From: Pipra filicauda
Lineage: Eukaryota; Chordata; Aves; Passeriformes; Pipridae
NCBI RefSeq assembly: GCF_003945595.2
Contig: NW_024104528.1
Location: 558,001 to 622,000, forward strand
DNA length: 64,000 bases
Direction: 5' to 3'
Both the position numbers and the translations under genes were made by a program. Positions 61,988 to 64,000 of this stretch are shown here, piece after piece; position 1 is the stretch's first letter, and each line of letters starts with the position of its first letter. The notes beneath the pieces are model-generated. The model worked only from the letters and a program-made list of their open reading frames with translations, searched no databases and was not told the DNA's origin.

Positions 61988-64000
61988 TGAACCTGTGCAT
62001 TTAAAGAAATACTTTCAGGGTTTATGTTGCTTAGTATCCTTTACAGGAATTCTTTTTGTTTTCAACAGAATGGATCTCCAGCAAGATTTCTTCCTTCACA
62101 GCACATGGAGGCACAATTTCCAACACCAAATACTCTGATCAAAGCAACAAAAGTTAGAGACTGAAGTAATAATTATGATCTTGATCAGGGTTTATTCTGA
62201 TACATGATTAGTCATACACAGTATTTAAAAATATCAGGTGCCTGCCTGCTGAAATATCAATTGAAAACACCATCTATAAAACAGGTAGAAGAAAGGTCAA
62301 CAAATCTGAGCTTGTTACAGCAACCTGCAAGTCTTACACATTTCGCTGTTTGGACATTAGTTTGCGATACCTGTTTTCTTTTATGACTCTGGGCTTTGTT
62401 ACCAACTTACCATTAATAGGGTTCAGCCAATGCAGATCTTTTGACTCTTTTTCTCTTTCTGTCCTCACCTGTCAGCCTTCTCTTCATCAACTATATTTAT
62501 TACAATCAAGCCCTGTCAACTGTCACAGCTTACATACAGTCTGCCAGTAAATATGTCTTTCCAGTCATTAGACATTCCTTCCAGTCACCTTGGGATTTCT
62601 ACCTTGTCTATCTCACTCCAAAAAAACTTTTGTTCAGAAGTATTAGACTCCCACAGAGCAGTGTCAGCTTGGGGCCATTACTGTAGGAAGTGACAGAAAA
62701 CACCAAACTGTCACTCATTAGGATCTAGTTTTTCCAGAGTTGATGTAAGTCAGATTTAGCCCCAAAACGAATCATGATTTATTTAATATATTTGCTTCTA
62801 CAAGTGTCAGCTCATCAACTTAAAATGTTTCTCCTTTAACTCTATTGAGGCCTGTACAGAAAGTTTTCTTTGAAACCTTGTTTTTGCTCTGAGGCTTGAT
62901 AATTAGAACAGAATCGAGAACAGTCAAGTTTCTGCTCTACAGGTGCACTTTATTGGTCATCAGTTTTATAACTATATGTACAAAGCATTTGTATTAGAAT
63001 TAAGGCTGGACACATGAGAAAATGCCACATGGTGGGTAAGTGCTTTTCGTGCTGGCTTCCAACCCCAAGGTGAGATTATAAGTCTATGGGTAAGTTTAAA
63101 GGCAGAAAAAAATTAGCTAGGGAAGCAAGGAAGGAAAAAGAAAAAAAACCCTATTATTTTCTGATTATGCTACAAATTGTCTCTCCAAAGCATCTATAGT
63201 CCATCCATCCAGAGGAAAACAATACTGAGGTATATTCACAGGTGCTCCTGCAATTGCACCTACAGATGATGAGAGACATAAACTTCAAGTGCTCTCCTGC
63301 CTCCCTCAAAGTTTCTATGTCAAGCTGGTTGGTAAAGGGATGCATAACACTGTCTTATCCCATGTAGAGTCAGAGAGTCAGTGGATCACAGAAAAATGTA
63401 CAAGTAGTGAGTGGCATTGCCATTGGAAAAAGTGAGAGGAAAGAAGGGAGGGACAAAGGTCCAGGATCATTAGCCCAGAAGATTTGAATTGCTTGTACCT
63501 CAGTCACCAGAGTAGAGAGGCAGGTCTGTCACTGGTAGAAAATAACATAGTTCCAGTAAATTTACAGAGTACAGAATTAGAGAGCTAAGCAACACAGAGA
63601 AAACGTCAGCAGCCAGATTTTGCTTTCAAATAAGGACATCATCATTAGGGATTCACTTCTGTAGCAGCTATTACAGACTACCAGAGACTGTACAGTATTA
63701 GAAATAGTGTGCTTGTACCAATTACTTGGTTTCACTATCAAAATGCAAACATCTCTGAGGTAGAAAGGGTGTCTGTCAAGTCACAGGTTATACTGAACAG
63801 GAATATACACACAAGTGATGGAGAGTAAATAAACTGTCCCATAAATCGTAAGTCACTTGGGATTTTTAGTGGACACAATTTCCAACTTCTCATTCTTTCT
63901 TTCCTGTCTGTGGAAGTAATAATTCCTGCCACAAATTGCCATCTGATATTAAATTTGGAGCACAGATTATGATGGCCACCAAGGGGGTGAGCAGGGTTTA

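Larger units (their letters stand above)
60886..64000. other. Gene-free stretch to the window end
   Basis: Open frames reach 88 codons and are unrecognised. Simple repeats at 61212-61232 and 61949-61987 are listed separately. Pyrimidine tracts ending in AG near 62068 resemble splice acceptors, but no exon can be supported. No interspersed repeat is recognised. Confidence 0.5.

Noticed and set aside
62070..62138. Short frame after an acceptor-like site with a DFFLHSTW segment resembling a piece of a ligand-gated channel extracellular domain
   Set aside because: Only a handful of residues agree, the frame stops after 23 codons and there is no suitable donor site.
1..64000. CRISPR arrays, bacterial operons, retroviral gag/pol/env genes or paired LTRs
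   Set aside because: No regularly spaced repeats, no prokaryotic gene layout, and no retroviral motifs or LTR pair could be seen.

Overview
This window is nuclear DNA from a bird, and I can support no protein-coding gene in it. The avian call rests on its interspersed repeats. Six remnants of CR1 LINEs carry the bird-type 3' end (copies of the ATTCTATG unit next to a GGTCCCTTCCAACC-like block). There are no L1/Alu-type repeats, overall repeat density is low, and the background is AT-rich with a few GC-richer islands. No reading frame shows a recognisable protein family apart from transposon remnants; the longest are about 110-150 codons, sit on both strands, and look like chance ORFs. The best reading is a gene desert or the inside of a very large intron.

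Layout. CR1 remnants lie at 6.82-7.06 kb (+), 11.80-12.00 kb (+), 37.37-37.43 kb (-), 40.98-41.30 kb (-), 56.62-56.89 kb (-) and 60.81-60.88 kb (-). At 32.09-32.35 kb (+) there is a much older fossil: a degraded reverse-transcriptase segment of L2-clade type. At 38.36-38.68 kb (-) lies the most striking element, a complete SINE of about 324 bp. It has a tRNA-Glu(CTC)-derived head, a CpG-rich body, no poly(A) tail, and a perfect 14-bp target-site duplication. It looks like the youngest insertion here. Its tRNA-Glu head and lack of poly(A) recall SINEs mobilised by RTE-clade LINEs, and AviRTE elements are known from only some bird lineages, so it may narrow down the species.

Between the repeats is single-copy DNA. 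Several AT-rich blocks with dense developmental-type motifs look like conserved non-coding elements by eye (5.6-6.2, 18.4-18.7, 20.3-20.9, 35.5-36.1, 45.4-45.8, 46.3-46.6, 47.8-48.1, 48.6-49.1, 56.3-56.6 and 57.3-57.7 kb). One of them has four GATA motifs in about 57 bp. This needs alignment to confirm. Structural oddities include a 52-nt uninterrupted purine tract, a G/T-rich tract with quadruplex potential, two perfect 10-bp-stem hairpins and several poly(A)/poly(T) runs. A few places have good splice-site grammar and could be exons of a non-coding RNA, but none is established.

There is no operon-like organisation and no evidence that the features act together. The window holds transposon remnants and candidate regulatory DNA.
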